A DNA stretch of 64,000 bases. It comes from DATFVA01 sp963764235 (GTDB taxonomy: Bacteria; Bacteroidota; Ignavibacteria; Ignavibacteriales; Ignavibacteriaceae). The notes under the pieces were generated by a model. That model was not told the origin of the DNA and ran no database searches. It saw only the letters and a list, made by a program, of their open reading frames with translations. Positions 51,562 through 60,574 of this stretch are shown here, in pieces (the stretch's first letter is position 1; the number at the start of each line of letters is the position of its first letter). Location of the stretch: the NCBI GenBank assembly GCA_963764235.1, contig CAVXRO010000007.1:62001-126000 (forward strand), read 5' to 3'. A program made the position numbers and the translations under genes.

Positions 51562-54207
51562 CTAATTTTCATGCTCAGTGAATCTTAAAGCAGGAGCTGA
51601 ATCGCCTTTTAGAAAAGCGTCAACAAACTGACCGATGTTTTCATCATTAGTTAGTGTCACATCAACATTACGCACCGCTCCCATCAGTCTGCCTATTTCT
51701 GATAACAGGTTAAAAATTAAGGATGAGGGGATTTTCCTGATTGTTGCCAGTACATGGTCTCCACGGTTGGATACAGTAAAATTAAGCGTTTCTAATACTT
51801 TAGTTATTATTATTGCGCGTCTCATCCTGCGCACAGGATCTGCAGCTCCGCCCCGGAAGTTAAAATTAATATAGTTGTTATTTATTTCTTCACTCGCGTA
51901 GGCATCCAGTCGTGAAAAATGATAACCTAAGCGGGAAAAGAAATTCATATAACAGTCAGAAACGAAAGCATAACTCCTGCTTCCGAGATCGCGGTCACTT
52001 CTGCTTGAATCTACAATATTAGACATAAGCAGATTCGTTAATCCCTTAAAATCAATCGGAAGCGGTCCGGCCCACCTTATTCCTGGAGATGTCATTCCTT
52101 TTATAAGTGATAGGAAAGGAAGGGAGGCAATATTTTCCGGAGTTATAGACTTTTTCCCAGTCAGGTTTTTTAGACCATTACCCAAATCAATTACGTGTAT
52201 ATCAAGTGGTACAGAAAACTTAAGTGGATAAGCATATGTTTCTTCATACTGTGTCGATTCATAGAGTGAAAACATTTCCCGCATCGAGGATTCATGAGCA
52301 AACCTTGTTACATCATGCAGAGTCTGACAGTTATCGGGTATAAATTCAGAAGATCCAGGATCGGTTAAGTTTAATGGAATTACAAGCTTAGATACATTTT
52401 GCCATATCCTATGCATGGGACTTCTCATAAATAAATTATTAGTTGTTGAGTCAGCTTTATGATTATTTATTAAGTCCTCTGCTATCCCTTCGTAAACTTT
52501 ATTTTCAGCCGCATCAATGGTAATCATCATTTCATTATGAAGTATTTCGGTGGCATTAGCGGTATTTACGATTACAGGAATACCCAGCTCACGGGCAATA
52601 ATAGCAAGATGGCCGGTAGTGTTTCCTATATCTGCAACGAGCCCAGAGGCTTTGTGAAGCACCCTGGTAAGTTCAGGTGAAGTTTTCTTAACAACAAGTA
52701 TTCCACCTGAAGGAAAATTAACAAGATCTTTAAACCTGTTTAATAAAAATACTTTCCCGGCGGCTATTCCCGGACTTGCACATGAACCATTTTCCAGGAG
52801 ACATTTATTGTTCCTTTCAGGGTGTTTTTCCTGGATCTTTTCTGAACCCGCATCAATAGTTTCAGTTACCGCAAGTGGTCTGCTCTGGAGGATGAAAATT
52901 TTTCCACTGCTATTGATTGTCCATTCGATATCCTGCGGAGAACCAAAGAAATTTTCAATCCTTTTAGCATATTCAACTATGTCCCTGAGCTGATCTTTTG
53001 AAAGGCAGGGTTTTTGAATAATACCCGGATCAATTTTTTCTTCCTTCAGGCCGTCGGTTTTTCTGAGCACTGTTTTATACTGCTGATTCCCGGGTGAAAA
53101 TCTAATCAGCTTTCCGCGTTTAAAATCAACTATATATTCCTGTGGGGATACGCTGCCATCAACTACTTTATTACCGAGCCCCCTGACCGCATGGATAATC
53201 ATCCCGTTTTCTTTTCCCATCGGATCTTTTGTAAAAAGAACTCCGCTAATTTCCGATTCAATCATTTGTAAACAGCCTATGCTCATAGGCATATCCACAT
53301 CACGGAGTCCCGTAAGATACCTATAAACAAGTGATTGTGGAAGATATTTCGATATCAGGACTTCGAAACAGGCATCAATAAGATTGGCCTTACTTACATT
53401 AAGGGCCGTATAATGAAGACCGGCAAAGGAATGGTGGAGATCATCCTCTCCTACAGCGCTCGATCGGACGGAGAGTAAAACATCCCCATGCTTACTGGAT
53501 AAAAATTCATAATTATTAAGAATTATCCTCTCGATTAATTGGGGGATAGGTGTGGCAATGATTAAGGCTTGAATAACCTGGCTGACCTGCTGGATCTGTG
53601 AATTATCATTAAAATCGATCGATGCGATTGCGCTATCGATTTGCGAACTTAAATCACCCTGAGTAAGAAAATCTTCAAAAAACCTCGAGGTTATGCAGAA
53701 ACCGTCAGGAATAGGTATTAGAAGCTTATTATGAATTTCGCATAGCCTGCTCATTTTTCCGCCAACTTCACGGGTGTGGTTCATCGTTATTTCATCTACT
53801 CTGTATGAATAAGCCCTGTTTGGCTGGAGATTGACCTGCTCATTGCAGTCTTTACAGTCAGGCTTCGCACAATCCCATCTAACAGAGCAGTAGGAGCCGG
53901 GAGCTATTACTTCTTTACATTCACCTTCTATCCTGTTTACCTGGTTTACAAGAGACTTATATTTTCCATTGCACATAGCAGAAAGATGGCCGGTAACATC
54001 CCTGGTATGTGATAGTATCTCAGAATAGATTCTGTAAATCTCTCCCTTAGAAAATGGTTTCCCTGAACTCAGAGTCTCACTCAACTGGGCCATCTGTTTC
54101 AGTGCTTCATCGTTCGAATAAAGCAGATTTTGAAAATGCTGAAGTTTCTCCCGGAATGAAATTGACTTTTCTTTCTGCTTTTTATTTTTCTTTCTGAAGA
54201 TTGACAT
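51562..54207 (-). CDS. PEP synthase/PPDK-like protein lacking the usual PEP barrel
   Basis: An 881-residue protein. Residues 1-150 are a helical, Cys-containing segment (GSYCSVRWDCAKPDCKDC). An ATP-grasp, pyruvate-phosphate-dikinase-type N domain follows (GKMSRLCEIHNKLLIPIPDG, LLSVRSSAVGEDDLHHSFAG, DIEWTINSSGKIFILQSRP). The swivelling His domain then has DIGNTTGHLAIIARELGIP, with the phosphohistidine (about residue 546) kept. The last 270 residues are not the usual PEP-binding barrel and I do not recognise them. Its start overlaps the receiver stop by one base (TGATG). It is probably a signalling or regulatory phosphotransfer protein, not true PEP synthase. Confidence 0.8.
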   Translation of the reverse strand: MSIFRKKNKKQKEKSISFREKLQHFQNLLYSNDEALKQMAQLSETLSSGKPFSKGEIYRIYSEILSHTRDVTGHLSAMCNGKYKSLVNQVNRIEGECKEVIAPGSYCSVRWDCAKPDCKDCNEQVNLQPNRAYSYRVDEITMNHTREVGGKMSRLCEIHNKLLIPIPDGFCITSRFFEDFLTQGDLSSQIDSAIASIDFNDNSQIQQVSQVIQALIIATPIPQLIERIILNNYEFLSSKHGDVLLSVRSSAVGEDDLHHSFAGLHYTALNVSKANLIDACFEVLISKYLPQSLVYRYLTGLRDVDMPMSIGCLQMIESEISGVLFTKDPMGKENGMIIHAVRGLGNKVVDGSVSPQEYIVDFKRGKLIRFSPGNQQYKTVLRKTDGLKEEKIDPGIIQKPCLSKDQLRDIVEYAKRIENFFGSPQDIEWTINSSGKIFILQSRPLAVTETIDAGSEKIQEKHPERNNKCLLENGSCASPGIAAGKVFLLNRFKDLVNFPSGGILVVKKTSPELTRVLHKASGLVADIGNTTGHLAIIARELGIPVIVNTANATEILHNEMMITIDAAENKVYEGIAEDLINNHKADSTTNNLFMRSPMHRIWQNVSKLVIPLNLTDPGSSEFIPDNCQTLHDVTRFAHESSMREMFSLYESTQYEETYAYPLKFSVPLDIHVIDLGNGLKNLTGKKSITPENIASLPFLSLIKGMTSPGIRWAGPLPIDFKGLTNLLMSNIVDSSRSDRDLGSRSYAFVSDCYMNFFSRLGYHFSRLDAYASEEINNNYINFNFRGGAADPVRRMRRAIIITKVLETLNFTVSNRGDHVLATIRKIPSSLIFNLLSEIGRLMGAVRNVDVTLTNDENIGQFVDAFLKGDSAPALRFTEHEN

Positions 54208-54617
54208 CAGATTATTTTCTCTGTTTTCAAAGTCCTTAAAATTAGTGATTTAATTTCTTCCGTGGTAAATGGTTTCAAGAGAAAACCGGATGCATCAGTA
54301 AATGAATCATCATGAATCTCATGGTTGTCCTTATCACGGACACTCGATGGAATGAATCCTGACATAATGACAACCGGAATTTTAGGATCGATGTTCTTTA
54401 TTCTTCTGATTGCCTCAAGAGCATTCATTCCCGGCAGTACCAGATCAATCAGGACAAGATTAAATTTACTGCTCCTTATATACTTTAAACCCTCAAAAGC
54501 AGTTGTGCTGCAGGTGATCTCATACTCGAATTCAATATCATTCTTCAATGCTCTTTTAACTGCTTTAAAAATGATTTCTTCTTTATCTAAGACTAATATT
54601 TTAATTAAAGGTTTCAT
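54207..54617 (-). CDS. Single-domain response regulator
   Basis: A 136-residue receiver. Acidic pocket LVLDKEEI, acceptor Asp in LVLIDLVLPGMNALE (about residue 58), Lys in LLKPFTTEE. The receiver has a slightly long loop between strand 4 and helix 4 (IPSSVRDKDNHEIHDDSF). It lies four bases after the kinase-like gene and overlaps the PEP-synthase-like gene by one base, so the three genes are one unit. Confidence 0.9.
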   Translation of the reverse strand: MKPLIKILVLDKEEIIFKAVKRALKNDIEFEYEITCSTTAFEGLKYIRSSKFNLVLIDLVLPGMNALEAIRRIKNIDPKIPVVIMSGFIPSSVRDKDNHEIHDDSFTDASGFLLKPFTTEEIKSLILRTLKTEKII

Positions 54618-54621
54618 ATTT

Positions 54622-56166
54622 TCAAACCGGCAAAGTAATTGTTATAGTATTACCGGATTCTGCTGCTTCAATTTTCAAGTCTCCCCTGTGCATCTTAATA
54701 ATATCTTTGCAAACTACCAGGCTGATATCTGTTCTTTCAAAATTCTTCATATCGGAGGATTCATCAATTAAATTTCGTAAAGTAGTTTCGGAAATTGCTT
54801 TGCCAGTATCGTGAAAAATAATAGCAATTTCATTTTTATCTTCTATGAACGAAGCGGAAATATTAAGAATTCCCCCGGTTAGCATTGATTCCGAAGAAAT
54901 CAATAGAAGATTCAAAAACACCTGTTCCAGCAGGTTTCCATCAGCAGAAATTTCAGGAAATTCATTTTCAATTGAAGGGATAATTTTAATATTTCTGAAA
55001 TTAGAAAACCTTTTTACAACCGAAATAGCCTGTCTGAGCACCGGATTAATATCAATAAACTTAAAGTCCGGTTTTTCATACCTTGTGAACGATAAAATAT
55101 TTCTGATGCTTTCCCTTATTCTCAATGCTTCCTGTTTTATGATGCTGTAATCTTCCCTGAAGGATTCATTCTCTGATTCCGAGAGTAAACCTTCACTATA
55201 TATAATGATTCCTGTAAGCGGGTTATTAATCTCATTTGCAATTTCATTTGCCATTTTTCCTATAGAGGCAAGCTTTTCCGATTCAATCAATTGGGACTGT
55301 GTTCTAAGAAGCTGCTGCTGCATTTTATTAAATGAATCTGCAAGTATTCCAAGCTCAGCCTTTCCTGGAGGGATTGAATGTTTAAAATCACCCTGTGCCA
55401 CTCTCTTAGTTCCTTCTACAAGGTTACTGACAGGCTTGCCGATAACATATTTTATGGAGAAGTATGCAATAACCGAGGCAAGAAATGCAAAGAAGATTGT
55501 TAAGGAAATCAGAAGGATCTGAGTCTTCTTCAAGCCATTAATAACTCTGTCCATAGATACTTCGATTTCAATGAATCCCAGAATTACCTCCGAAGGATCA
55601 TGAACTGAAGTTCGGATGTTTTTTTTTTCGCTTCTTATTGCGTCAGTCTCATTGAGGTTTTCTGCCGGGTGACATGCATTGCTGCAATCAGGTTCATTAT
55701 ATATCGGCAAGGAATAATCTATTATTTTTGATTGTTCATTGATTCTGTATTGATTGAAATTTTTAATATCCGGATTTGATCTGTCATTTAGGTCATCATG
55801 ACAGCTTCGACAGAGATTATTATTCTGAGAGATATCCTTGTTCAGTTCTGATGGCTTTGATGAATAGATGATCAGACCATGATGGTTCAATATCCTTGCA
55901 GATTTAATTTCTTCTGTTTCAGCAATGCTGTTAACTGCAAGTGAAATTTCTCCCCTTCTGTTCTTTAGCATACTAAATCTCAGGATTTTTTCAATCGTTC
56001 TGCTTAATTGTTCTGTGTTATTACTGATAGTAGAGATCGCGTCCTCTTTTTGTTTTACCAGGCTGAATATGGAAAAGAGACCCATCATTATGATTATAAT
56101 TATCCCAAGCAGTATTGATATACGTGTTGAGATGCTTATATATTTTAATCTACTAAATATTCCCAT
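54622..56166 (-). CDS. Degenerate histidine kinase with periplasmic haem motifs
   Basis: A 514-residue membrane sensor. A first membrane segment (SILLGIIIIIMMGLFSIFS), a periplasmic domain with haem-type motifs CRSCH and CSNACH (a CX3CH variant), a second segment (ILLISLTIFFAFLASVIAYF) and a HAMP domain are seen. The dimerisation box reads IANEINNPLTG: the phosphoacceptor His (AHEINNP in active kinases) is Asn. The ATPase domain is also eroded: NLLLISSESM lacks the N-box Asn and the G2 box is RTDISLVV. This looks like a pseudokinase that senses redox or a ligand and works through allostery or a partner. Confidence 0.82.
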   Translation of the reverse strand: MGIFSRLKYISISTRISILLGIIIIIMMGLFSIFSLVKQKEDAISTISNNTEQLSRTIEKILRFSMLKNRRGEISLAVNSIAETEEIKSARILNHHGLIIYSSKPSELNKDISQNNNLCRSCHDDLNDRSNPDIKNFNQYRINEQSKIIDYSLPIYNEPDCSNACHPAENLNETDAIRSEKKNIRTSVHDPSEVILGFIEIEVSMDRVINGLKKTQILLISLTIFFAFLASVIAYFSIKYVIGKPVSNLVEGTKRVAQGDFKHSIPPGKAELGILADSFNKMQQQLLRTQSQLIESEKLASIGKMANEIANEINNPLTGIIIYSEGLLSESENESFREDYSIIKQEALRIRESIRNILSFTRYEKPDFKFIDINPVLRQAISVVKRFSNFRNIKIIPSIENEFPEISADGNLLEQVFLNLLLISSESMLTGGILNISASFIEDKNEIAIIFHDTGKAISETTLRNLIDESSDMKNFERTDISLVVCKDIIKMHRGDLKIEAAESGNTITITLPV

Positions 56167-56195
56167 AAAAGAGATATTATCATATCCCCGGCAAA

Positions 56196-56507
56196 TTATT
56201 CATGGCGAGAGATCCTGGTGACATTCATTCCAAACCTTTTAAGTATAAGATCAGTTCCAAATGCCATTATTGATCCTAGTGAAGCCATAACCAGGGTCAC
56301 CACAATTGCATACAGGGTTTTGTCATTATTGTACAGCTCTGCTATCCACAGGTTAATCCCCGTGAGATCTTTGGTATCGATGACCATATTTAATGCAGGT
56401 TCTTCTTTTCCGCTAACCTCGCTTCCATAAGTCAGGTTGCTCTCTGACCATAGAGAGCTTAGACATAGCAAAATTAAGGTTCGTAATACTATTTTTTTAA
56501 ATTGCAT
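56196..56507 (-). CDS. Small membrane protein upstream of the sensor
   Basis: A 103-residue protein with a signal peptide (IVLRTLILLCLSSLWSES) and one C-terminal membrane segment (LYAIVVTLVMASLGSIMAFG), ending in a short basic tail (KRFGMNVTRIS). The short periplasmic part between them is polar. I do not recognise a family. It sits between the three TauE/SafE genes and the sensor on the same strand and may be an accessory of either. Confidence 0.65.
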   Translation of the reverse strand: MQFKKIVLRTLILLCLSSLWSESNLTYGSEVSGKEEPALNMVIDTKDLTGINLWIAELYNNDKTLYAIVVTLVMASLGSIMAFGTDLILKRFGMNVTRISRHE

Positions 56508-56519
56508 ATTTAGCCTCTT

Positions 56520-57569
56520 TTAATGCTCAATTGATAATCTTTTTTCTTTCCTGGCCGCAACAAACAACTTTGCGCAAATGATAAGGGTCATTAAAACCGA
56601 AGCGCCGATGACCAGAACTCCTGCGATATCAGAATATATAGGGATATTTGTCATTTTATAAATCTGTTCAATTACTACGGAAATTCCGGCAAAGGCAATC
56701 ATCACAGCGAAGAGAAGTCTTATTCCATACCCCCGGATGTATTTTACAGCTGTAACTCCCAGTTGTGCCCCAATAGCTGCCCCGATTAGCATAAAGAAAG
56801 CTGCAATAATTTCCACTCTTCCTTTAATAGCATAAGTAAGACATCCATAAGCTCCACTGAAAAGAACACTCATCAAGTCAGTACCGACAGCAATAGCAGT
56901 AGGACAGCCAATAAGGTAAACCAGTGCAGGCATTCTAATAAATCCTCCTCCGACCCCCATAAAGCCTGAAAGAAATCCTGTGACGAGAAAAATAAAAAGA
57001 ACTATCCAGAGCGACACAGATTCAATACCGGATGTAGGAAACGATACCATAGGTGGAATCTTTACTTTATAGAGTCTTTGCGACAAACGGACTTTCTTCT
57101 TCTGGGGTTTATCTTTTGAATTGATTTTTGAAAAATCATTCTGTGATGGACGTACAACGAAATAATCATACATCATAAAGATTGACAAACCCAGCAGAAG
57201 AATAATGTAGCTCCATCGCACTATCTCCCCGACATTACCCACTTTTTCCAGAATCATCACTACCTGGGATCCTCCTTCCACTCCCAAGACTGAAGCAACT
57301 ATGGAAATTGATCCCAGTTTCCAATCCACATTTCCCATTTTGCTATGTTTTTTTGTAGCGACAATAGATTTGCCAAAAATATGTGCCAGATCGGTTCCTA
57401 TCGCATAGGACATGTGAAAACCAAAAATATTAAGGGCAGGTGTTACAATCCAGGCCCCCCCGACTCCAAAAAAACCCCCAAGAACTCCCACACAGAACCC
57501 GATCAGTATCAATAGCAGTACATTGAATTCAATTCCTGCCACAGGTAGATAAATGTTGAAAATATCCAT
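56520..57569 (-). CDS. TauE/SafE-type sulfur-anion permease (copy 3)
   Basis: A 349-residue membrane protein with about eight segments. The two repeats of the TauE/SafE family are seen as GGFFGVGGAWIVTPALNIFG near the N terminus and GFMGVGGGFIRMPALVYLIG in the middle. Members export or import sulfite, sulfate-like or organosulfonate ions. It is very similar to the two genes upstream, with an identical start (MDIFNIYLPVAGIEFNVLLL). GAW replaces GGW in the first repeat. A charged loop of about 35 residues separates the halves. Confidence 0.88.
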   Translation of the reverse strand: MDIFNIYLPVAGIEFNVLLLILIGFCVGVLGGFFGVGGAWIVTPALNIFGFHMSYAIGTDLAHIFGKSIVATKKHSKMGNVDWKLGSISIVASVLGVEGGSQVVMILEKVGNVGEIVRWSYIILLLGLSIFMMYDYFVVRPSQNDFSKINSKDKPQKKKVRLSQRLYKVKIPPMVSFPTSGIESVSLWIVLFIFLVTGFLSGFMGVGGGFIRMPALVYLIGCPTAIAVGTDLMSVLFSGAYGCLTYAIKGRVEIIAAFFMLIGAAIGAQLGVTAVKYIRGYGIRLLFAVMIAFAGISVVIEQIYKMTNIPIYSDIAGVLVIGASVLMTLIICAKLFVAARKEKRLSIEH

Positions 57570-57601
57570 ATACTATTCCCGTTCAATAATGAGAAACTAG
57601 T

Positions 57602-58645
57602 TTAAGCTAATTCACCCTTCCTGGATTTTTCCTTTCTTGATTCTATTACAAGCCTTGCAATAATAATAATCGTCATTGATACCGCAGTGCCCATAAGGAC
57701 AATACCGGCCGATGTCTGGTAGAATGAAACCAGGGAGAGTTTATATACTTGTTCCAGAGCAACGGAGCATCCGGCAAACACAATCATGATGGCGAACAGA
57801 AGTCTTATACCATAACCTTTGATATACTTGATAGCTGTCGCCCCTATCTGAGCCCCTATTGATGCCCCAATCAACATAAAAAATGCTGCAATAAATTCTA
57901 CTCGTCCCTTAAGTGCATAAGTAAAACAACCATAGGCTCCTGCAAATAATACACTCATCAAGTCAGTCCCGACTGCTATAACAGTAGGAACACCAATAAG
58001 ATATACCAGAGCAGGCATTCGTATAAACCCTCCTCCTACACCGAGAAATCCTGACAGAAATCCGGTGACAAGAAAAACCAGGAGAACAATCCACAGAGAT
58101 ACAGACTGGATATCCGAAGCTGGGAGAGATATCATTGGAGGGATTTTTATACTATGCAGTTTTACTGCTATTTTACTCCTGGTATTCTTCTGTTTATCTC
58201 CTGAGGAATTTTTATTTTGACGGGGACTTACTACGAAATAATCATAGAACATAAATCCGCTCAATCCAAACATCATTATGAGATAACACCATCGGACAAT
58301 TTCCCCTGCACTGCCTAGTTTCTCCAGTTTCAATATTACCTGGGAGCCCAATTCAAGTCCGACGATTGATGCAATAATTGAAATGAAACCCAGTTTCCAG
58401 TCAATATTTCCCATTTTCTGATGCTTCTTTGTAGCTCCAATCGACTGTCCGAATATATTTGCGAGATCAGTTCCGATCGCATAAGCCATATGGAAACCGA
58501 AAATGTTTAAAGCCGGTGTTACTATCCAGCCTCCGCCTACACCAAAGAATCCGCCAAGAACTCCGACACAGAATCCAATTAATATCAGCAGTAGTACATT
58601 AAACTCAATTCCAGCAACGGGTAAATAAATATTAAATATATCCAC
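57602..58645 (-). CDS. TauE/SafE-type sulfur-anion permease (copy 2)
   Basis: A 347-residue permease. I start at GTG 58645, giving the same N terminus as its neighbours (MDIFNIYLPVAGIEF); an in-frame TTG six bases earlier is less likely. Repeat motifs GGFFGVGGGWIVTPALNIFG and GFLGVGGGFIRMPALVYLIG are present. Among the three copies it is closest to copy 3. Its location beside the sulfate respiration genes makes sulfate or sulfite transport the best guess. Confidence 0.88.
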   Translation of the reverse strand: MDIFNIYLPVAGIEFNVLLLILIGFCVGVLGGFFGVGGGWIVTPALNIFGFHMAYAIGTDLANIFGQSIGATKKHQKMGNIDWKLGFISIIASIVGLELGSQVILKLEKLGSAGEIVRWCYLIMMFGLSGFMFYDYFVVSPRQNKNSSGDKQKNTRSKIAVKLHSIKIPPMISLPASDIQSVSLWIVLLVFLVTGFLSGFLGVGGGFIRMPALVYLIGVPTVIAVGTDLMSVLFAGAYGCFTYALKGRVEFIAAFFMLIGASIGAQIGATAIKYIKGYGIRLLFAIMIVFAGCSVALEQVYKLSLVSFYQTSAGIVLMGTAVSMTIIIIARLVIESRKEKSRKGELA

Positions 58646-58680
58646 ATTCAATCCGGTTTTAATTTAGAAAATGTACAGAC

Positions 58681-59724
58681 TTAATTTCGTTTTCCAGTCT
58701 CAATTATGACCTTGCTGATAATGACCGTTGACATCGTTACTGCAGTACCGATAAGGAATATGCCTGCTATAGTTTGAAAAAGAGGATGTCGGGTAATTTT
58801 ATAGAACTGTTCTGTAGCCACAGAAAAAGCAGCAAAGATTATCATTACTGCAAACAGTAATCTTATACCATATCCTTTAATGTATTTAACTGCTGTAGAT
58901 CCTATCTGAGCACCTATTGACGCTCCGAACAGCATTACTACGGCCGCAACCAGTTCCACGCGTCCTTTTAGAGCATAGGTGAAACATCCATATGCTCCGC
59001 TGAATAATACTGTAATCAAACTGGTTCCTACAGCAATTGCGGTCGGAAGTCCTATGAGATACACAAGTGCGGGCATTATTATAAACCCTCCTCCGACGCC
59101 CATAAAACCCGAGAGGAATCCTGTAAATAAAAAAATAAGAAAGATTACCCAGATTGAAACTTTGTCAATATTTGATGCCGGGAATGAAATCATTGGAGGC
59201 AAGTTTAACTTGTATAATTTCTCAGAAATTTTACTTCTTTCTGTTTCTGGCTTGGTGCCGGGTTTTTTAAGTTGTTCTTCCTCTATTCTCTTCAATGTTT
59301 TTGGTTGAATAACAAAGTAGTCATACAGCATGTAACAGCCCAGTGAGAAAAGCATCATCATATAACACCATCGAACAACCATTCCTACGTCCCCTGATTT
59401 CTCGAGTGCAATTATTACCTCCGACCCAATTTCAAGTCCGATAACGGAAGTAATTATTGAAATAAGACCCAGCTTCCAATCAATGTTACCCATCTGCTGA
59501 TGTTTTTTAACCGCGCCTATTGTCTGACCGAATATATTTGAAAGGTCTGTTCCGATTGCAAATGCCATATGAAAACCAAAGATGTTCAGGGCCGGGGTCA
59601 CGATCCATCCACCGCCGACTCCAAAAAATCCTCCGAGGATTCCTACACAGAAGCCTATAATTAGTAATAAAAAAATATTAAAGTGGATTCCTGCAACCGG
59701 CAGATAGATACTGAAAATGTCCAT
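58681..59724 (-). CDS. TauE/SafE-type sulfur-anion permease (copy 1)
   Basis: A 347-residue permease, the first of three tandem copies in transcription order. It has GGFFGVGGGWIVTPALNIFG and GFMGVGGGFIIMPALVYLIG. It is the most divergent of the three, with IHFNIF in place of IEFNVL near the start and a longer charged loop between halves (KTLKRIEEEQLKKPG). The three genes lie within 3.3 kb with about 30-bp gaps. Confidence 0.88.
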   Translation of the reverse strand: MDIFSIYLPVAGIHFNIFLLLIIGFCVGILGGFFGVGGGWIVTPALNIFGFHMAFAIGTDLSNIFGQTIGAVKKHQQMGNIDWKLGLISIITSVIGLEIGSEVIIALEKSGDVGMVVRWCYMMMLFSLGCYMLYDYFVIQPKTLKRIEEEQLKKPGTKPETERSKISEKLYKLNLPPMISFPASNIDKVSIWVIFLIFLFTGFLSGFMGVGGGFIIMPALVYLIGLPTAIAVGTSLITVLFSGAYGCFTYALKGRVELVAAVVMLFGASIGAQIGSTAVKYIKGYGIRLLFAVMIIFAAFSVATEQFYKITRHPLFQTIAGIFLIGTAVTMSTVIISKVIIETGKRN

Positions 59725-59773
59725 ATCTTCCTTTAAAAGATTCGGTATTAAGAAACTAGTTGAACAAGCACTA

Positions 59774-60553
59774 TCACATCAATTCTTTTATCAGGGATTT
59801 ACTGCTTTCAAACCAGGAAATATCGTTTCTAAGGGCTACTGTTGGACTTATCATAATTATGACAGGAGGATGAAAATTTTGTTTTTTGAATTCAGTTGAA
59901 ATATCATCTATTCTTCCCGTAATAGTCCTTTGCTCAGCCAAAGTACCGTTTTCGATCACTGCAGCCGGCATTGAGGGATCCATTCCGTGTCTTATGAGTT
60001 CACCGCATATTTTATCTATCCTTGAAGCACCCATATAAATGATAAGATTAGTATTCTTTAAACCAGCCAGTTTATTCCATTCAACCTGCGTCTCAGGTTT
60101 TCCAGGACATTCATGTGCGGTTATAAGAACACATTGAGTTATGAGTCCCCGATGAGTAATAGGAATCCCGCTATAGATGGGAGCAGAAAGTCCTGAGGTA
60201 ATGCCGGGTATCACCTCAAATTCAATTCCCTCAGCTTTTAGTGCTGCGGCTTCTTCAGAACCTCTTCCAAAAACAAATGGATTCCCGCCTTTGAGTCTTA
60301 ATATATTATATCCAAGCTTTGCCTTATCAATAAGGATTTGAATAATTTTTTCCTGTCTGATAGGATGATGCCCTGATTCTTTTCCCACAAAAATCAGTTC
60401 ACAGTTGCTCTTACGATAAGCAAGTAGATCACCATTTATCAACCTGTCGTATACAATCACATCAGCTTCTTTTAATACTCTGAGAGCTTTCAGGGTAATC
60501 AGTTCAGGATCCCCGGGACCTGCACCTCCGATATAAACTTTTCCATATTCCAT
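59774..60553 (-). CDS. cobA: Uroporphyrinogen-III C-methyltransferase
   Basis: A 259-residue SUMT that adds two methyl groups to uroporphyrinogen III to make precorrin-2, using AdoMet. Family motifs are YIGGAGPGDPELITLKA, VIVYDRLI, GKESGHHPIRQ, RLKGGNPFVFGRGSEE and PGITSGLSAPIYSGIPITHRG. With the precorrin-2 dehydrogenase gene two genes away it supplies sirohaem for DsrAB. It is the last gene of the local siroheme group in the minus direction. Confidence 0.95.
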   Translation of the reverse strand: MEYGKVYIGGAGPGDPELITLKALRVLKEADVIVYDRLINGDLLAYRKSNCELIFVGKESGHHPIRQEKIIQILIDKAKLGYNILRLKGGNPFVFGRGSEEAAALKAEGIEFEVIPGITSGLSAPIYSGIPITHRGLITQCVLITAHECPGKPETQVEWNKLAGLKNTNLIIYMGASRIDKICGELIRHGMDPSMPAAVIENGTLAEQRTITGRIDDISTEFKKQNFHPPVIIMISPTVALRNDISWFESSKSLIKELM

Positions 60554-60574
60554 TTTAGTTACCTGTCTTTTTAA

